16,948 nucleotides of DNA from Lachnospiraceae bacterium UBA3711 (GTDB lineage Bacteria > Bacillota > Clostridia > Lachnospirales > Lachnospiraceae). The stretch spans positions 1 to 16,948 of the forward strand of contig DFHY01000036.1 of the NCBI GenBank assembly GCA_002371345.1, in the 5' to 3' direction. The position numbers and the translations under genes are program-made. Positions 14,423-16,948 of this stretch are shown here, piece by piece (within the stretch, counting starts at the first letter, position 1; every line of letters starts with the position of its first letter). A model generated the notes under the pieces. That model did not search any database and was not told where the DNA came from. It saw nothing but the letters and a program-made list of their open reading frames with translations.

Positions 14423-15298
14423 ATGGCATTCGGAGGAAAGATATCTTTCGGAAAGGATGATATCAGAAGAATCATTCTGTGCGTGGCATCAGGTGCGGTT
14501 ATATCGTTGAATCTTCAGCTGCTGGTAAGGTCCGGCGGCCTTTATCCTGGCGGGCTATCCGGACTTACGATCCTGCTTCAGGACATTTTCCAAAAGTTCC
14601 ATGGGATCAGCCTCCCATATGGACGTCTGTACCTGCTTCTCAATCTTCCGCCGATCTGGCTCGGGTTCAAAAAGATAGGGATGAAGTTTACCCTGTACAC
14701 TTTCATTACGATCGGCACGGTTACTCTCCTCACAGAAGTGATTCCTCAGGCTACGATCACTGCCGATCCTCTGCTGATCAGCGTGTTCGGAGGCATCATA
14801 AACGGTGCTTCAATTGCAATCGCGCTTGCGGCCGGGGCAACGACAGGAGGTACGGATTTCATCTCGATATTCCTGACGGAGAATACACCTGTAGACGGAT
14901 TCACCGTTATTCTGGGATTTAACGCTGTTATGCTAAGCGTGGCAGGTTTTCTGTTCGGCTGGGACAGGGCTCTGTATTCGATCATATTCCAGTATGCGAC
15001 GACACAGATGGTCCATCTGCTGAATAACCGTTATAAGAAAGACACGGTTTTCGTTGTAACTGATCATCCGGATGAGATCGTAGCATGTCTGAACCGCTGC
15101 GTCAGGCACGGTATTACAGAGATGAAGGTTATGGGGGCATACCAGGGAAAACAGAGAACCATGATCTATACGGTTATTTCGTCACCTGAGCTTAAGAGGG
15201 TGCTGAGAACGCTGAGAGAGACAGATCCGCAGGCATTTGTGAATGTAATCCGGACAGAAAGGGTCACCGGCAGATTCTATATCAAGCCAAATGACTGA
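14423..15298 (+). CDS. YitT-family membrane protein with C-terminal DUF2179 domain
   Basis: The 291-residue protein has about five to six transmembrane segments in residues 12-200, including ILCVASGAVISLNLQLLV, YLLLNLPPIWLGF and LYTFITIGTVTLLTEVI. The conserved glycine-rich YitT patterns GGLYPGGLSGLTILL (38-52) and ATTGGTDFIS (139-148) are present. Residues from about 207 form the soluble DUF2179 domain (VFVVTDHPDEI to FVNVIRTERVTGRFY). The family is widespread in Firmicutes; its transport substrate, if any, is not settled and I assign none. The start is ATG 14423 because AAGGAG lies at about 14409-14414. An in-frame ATG at 14357 would add 22 residues without a ribosome site. The Nudix gene starts 51 bases downstream and is probably co-transcribed. 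Confidence 0.92.
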   Translation: MAFGGKISFGKDDIRRIILCVASGAVISLNLQLLVRSGGLYPGGLSGLTILLQDIFQKFHGISLPYGRLYLLLNLPPIWLGFKKIGMKFTLYTFITIGTVTLLTEVIPQATITADPLLISVFGGIINGASIAIALAAGATTGGTDFISIFLTENTPVDGFTVILGFNAVMLSVAGFLFGWDRALYSIIFQYATTQMVHLLNNRYKKDTVFVVTDHPDEIVACLNRCVRHGITEMKVMGAYQGKQRTMIYTVISSPELKRVLRTLRETDPQAFVNVIRTERVTGRFYIKPND

Positions 15299-15349
15299 GA
15301 CTCTGACAAGATAGCACGAAGACAGTAATATCGGAATAGGAGGCATCTG

Positions 15350-16246
15350 ATGCTTCAGGATATTAAGCCTCATGTTTTTCACGGCGAATATGCGATAAAA
15401 AAGCCAGCTGACAAGGATATCATGATTCTGCAGAAGGGTAATAAGATTCTTCTTATTATGGAAGCGGAGCATTCATCAGAACGGATGAAGGGCATGCTGG
15501 GGAAAACATCTTCCGCGTCATATTCGCTTCCTACCGCAGCTCAGATCAGAACCTTATGTCCTGAGTCTGTCAGGGAGGCATTCTATCTGTTTTCTGTCGA
15601 TGAGCAGGGATATTACTCATCACCGGTTGTTCCGGAGGTTCCGGAGGATGCGGCAGTGTCATGGCAGAGTGTCATGGTTCTGAGAGAGTCTGAGAACGAT
15701 CACCATGCCTTTGGCGGCGCCGTGGGATGGCAGCTTGCCAGCTGGTATAATCTGCACAGATTCTGCGGACAGTGCGGCAGCAGAACAGTTCATGGTGAAA
15801 ATGAGCGATCGATAGTCTGTCCTGAATGCGGACATATTTATTATCCGAGGATATCGCCGGTAGTGATAATCGCGATCACGGATGGAGACAGGATATTACT
15901 GACCAGGTACAACCGTAACGGATACCGGAGGCATGCACTGGTTGCGGGGTTTGTTGAGGTTGGTGAGACGCTGGAGGACGCGGTTCGCAGAGAGGTGATG
16001 GAGGAGGTAGGCCTCAAAGTAAAGAATATAAGATACATAGAATCACAGCCATGGCCGTTCTCTTCTTCGCTTATATCGGGGTTCAGCGCAGAAGCTGACG
16101 GTGAGACGACAGTCCATCTGAATACAGACGGGGGAGAGGAGCTTGCCGAGGCTGTGTGGGTTGACAGAGATGAACTGGAGATTGAAGACAGCAGTGTGTC
16201 CCTGACATGGGACATGATCCGCAAGTTCAGGGACAAGACGTTATAA
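15350..16246 (+). CDS. nudC: NADH pyrophosphatase-type Nudix hydrolase (NudC family)
   Basis: The 298-residue protein matches NudC, which splits NAD(H) into NMN(H) and AMP and can also remove NAD caps from RNA. A variable N-terminal domain (1-135) precedes a zinc ribbon with C139, C142, C157 and C160. The Nudix box runs from G200 to L222 with E206, R214-E215 and E218-E219 in place, so catalysis should be intact. Just after it, SQPWPFSSSLI (232-242) is the motif that separates NADH-specific members from other Nudix proteins. The length is in the normal range for the family. AGGAGG at 15338-15343, six bases before ATG, fixes the start. The gene follows the YitT gene by 51 bases and is convergent with the surface protein gene on the other strand, 36 bases between stops. 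Confidence 0.94.
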   Translation: MLQDIKPHVFHGEYAIKKPADKDIMILQKGNKILLIMEAEHSSERMKGMLGKTSSASYSLPTAAQIRTLCPESVREAFYLFSVDEQGYYSSPVVPEVPEDAAVSWQSVMVLRESENDHHAFGGAVGWQLASWYNLHRFCGQCGSRTVHGENERSIVCPECGHIYYPRISPVVIIAITDGDRILLTRYNRNGYRRHALVAGFVEVGETLEDAVRREVMEEVGLKVKNIRYIESQPWPFSSSLISGFSAEADGETTVHLNTDGGEELAEAVWVDRDELEIEDSSVSLTWDMIRKFRDKTL

Positions 16247-16282
16247 TAGTACAATTGCACCAAAAGCCTGATCTCACGAATA

Positions 16283-16948
16283 TCACCTGACCTGAATCTT
16301 GATCTTGATCTTCTTTTTACCGCACCGGACTGTGATCGATGCCCTGCCGGCTTTCCTGGCGGTTACAGTACCGTCGGATGACACTGTGGCGACGGATTTC
16401 TTTGAGGAAGTATACTTCAGATGACCGTCTGCAGTCACCGGATACAGCTGAGCCTGCAGGCTGCAGGTCTGCCCGACGCTGAGATCAATCTTTTTCGTCG
16501 GCACCTTTATTCCCTTTAGGGAAACCTTTTTCTTCCGGACATGAATTCGGAAGGAAACTGTGCTGCCGCTTGCGGTTACCGCGTTGATAACAGCTTTTTT
16601 GCGTTTCCTGCCGGCTGTCACTATGCATGTGCCGTCTGCGCTGCCTTGCACACTGGCAGCATCCGGATCGGTGGATGTCCATGACACAACATAATCGTTG
16701 ACGCCCATTCCAAGCACCTGCAAGGAGCGTATCTTCTGGCCGCGCTTAGCCGGAACCACATAATCAACATTGGCATAAGGATGAGTGTCCGCGTTCACGA
16801 GATCAGGAGCTGCATTCTGTCCGGCTGTGTTCTTGCCTGACGTCTCATCCGCATGGCTATTGCCGGCGTTATTATTTGCCGTGTCCCCTGAGGCCTTGCC
16901 GCTGGCATTTGCGGCGGCTTTCCTGGCAGCCTCTTCGGCAGCTTTCTT
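16283..16948 (-). CDS. C-terminal part of an Ig-like (BIG2) surface protein (runs off the right edge)
   Basis: The minus-strand frame is open from the right edge to a TGA at 16283-16285, giving 221 residues of an incomplete protein. The visible start is an Ala/Asn/Gly/Lys-rich low-complexity linker of about 50 residues (KKAAEEAARKAAANASGK and onward). It is followed by one Ig-like module (around VVSWTSTDPDAASV) and a canonical BIG2 repeat at the end, with LKGIKVPTKKIDLSVGQT and SVATVSSDGTVTARKAGRAS. BIG2 domains occur in secreted and cell-wall proteins, often as adhesion or spacer modules next to an enzyme or binding domain that would lie beyond this window. The last 15 residues are strongly basic (KKKIKIKIQVR). 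No LPXTG or membrane anchor is present at the C-terminus, so anchoring, if any, must come from the missing part. Confidence 0.85.
   Translation of the reverse strand, partial: KKAAEEAARKAAANASGKASGDTANNNAGNSHADETSGKNTAGQNAAPDLVNADTHPYANVDYVVPAKRGQKIRSLQVLGMGVNDYVVSWTSTDPDAASVQGSADGTCIVTAGRKRKKAVINAVTASGSTVSFRIHVRKKKVSLKGIKVPTKKIDLSVGQTCSLQAQLYPVTADGHLKYTSSKKSVATVSSDGTVTARKAGRASITVRCGKKKIKIKIQVR

Overview
The window looks like chromosome of a gut- or rumen-type Firmicute, most likely a Lachnospiraceae/Clostridia relative. The reasons are moderate GC, strong AGGAGG-type ribosome sites, CUT1 sugar transport genes without their own ATPase, two family 3 glycoside hydrolases (one with the reversed domain order known from Ruminococcus albus and Butyrivibrio), a YitT membrane protein, and a BIG2-type surface protein. 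No species assignment is possible from the sequence alone. I see no tRNA, rRNA, CRISPR array, insertion sequence or phage gene.

Layout. (1) 1-133 may hold the tail of a gene that enters from the left. 185-802 encodes a small RelA/SpoT-type alarmone synthetase. (2) 899-7230 is a tightly packed plus-strand set: response regulator, sensor kinase (4-base overlap), a circularly permuted GH3 beta-glucosidase, and a Lon-like AAA+ ATPase without a protease domain. Gaps are 15 and 33 bases, so co-transcription is likely. (3) 7242-8117 (minus) is an AraC-type regulator. It is divergent from a sugar uptake and hydrolysis operon at 8590-13911 that encodes a solute-binding protein, two permeases and a second GH3 enzyme in normal domain order. 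The 472-base divergent region is AT-rich and carries two palindromes and a hairpin just before the ribosome site. A UUCG-capped hairpin separates the binding-protein gene from the permeases. (4) 13912-14422 has no gene but is highly structured: a promoter, a probable ~136-nt RNA ending in a strong intrinsic terminator, a perfect 11-bp inverted repeat, and a second GC-rich foldable element. (5) 14423-15298 is a YitT-family membrane protein, followed by an NADH pyrophosphatase-type Nudix hydrolase at 15350-16246. (6) 16283-16948 (minus) is the C-terminal part of an Ig-like (BIG2) cell-surface protein that runs off the right edge.

How it works together (inference). The AraC protein probably senses a plant-derived oligosaccharide or its breakdown product and controls the divergent operon. 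The binding protein and two permeases import the sugar, using a shared MsmX/MsmK-like ATPase encoded elsewhere, and the cytoplasmic GH3 enzyme trims beta-xyloside or beta-glucoside residues. The upstream two-component system may control the second, permuted GH3 enzyme and the AAA+ protein, but no target site is visible. The features most worth a second look are the RNA-like elements at 14016-14284, the Lon-like ATPase with Asn in place of the Walker B Asp, and the binding protein without a lipobox.
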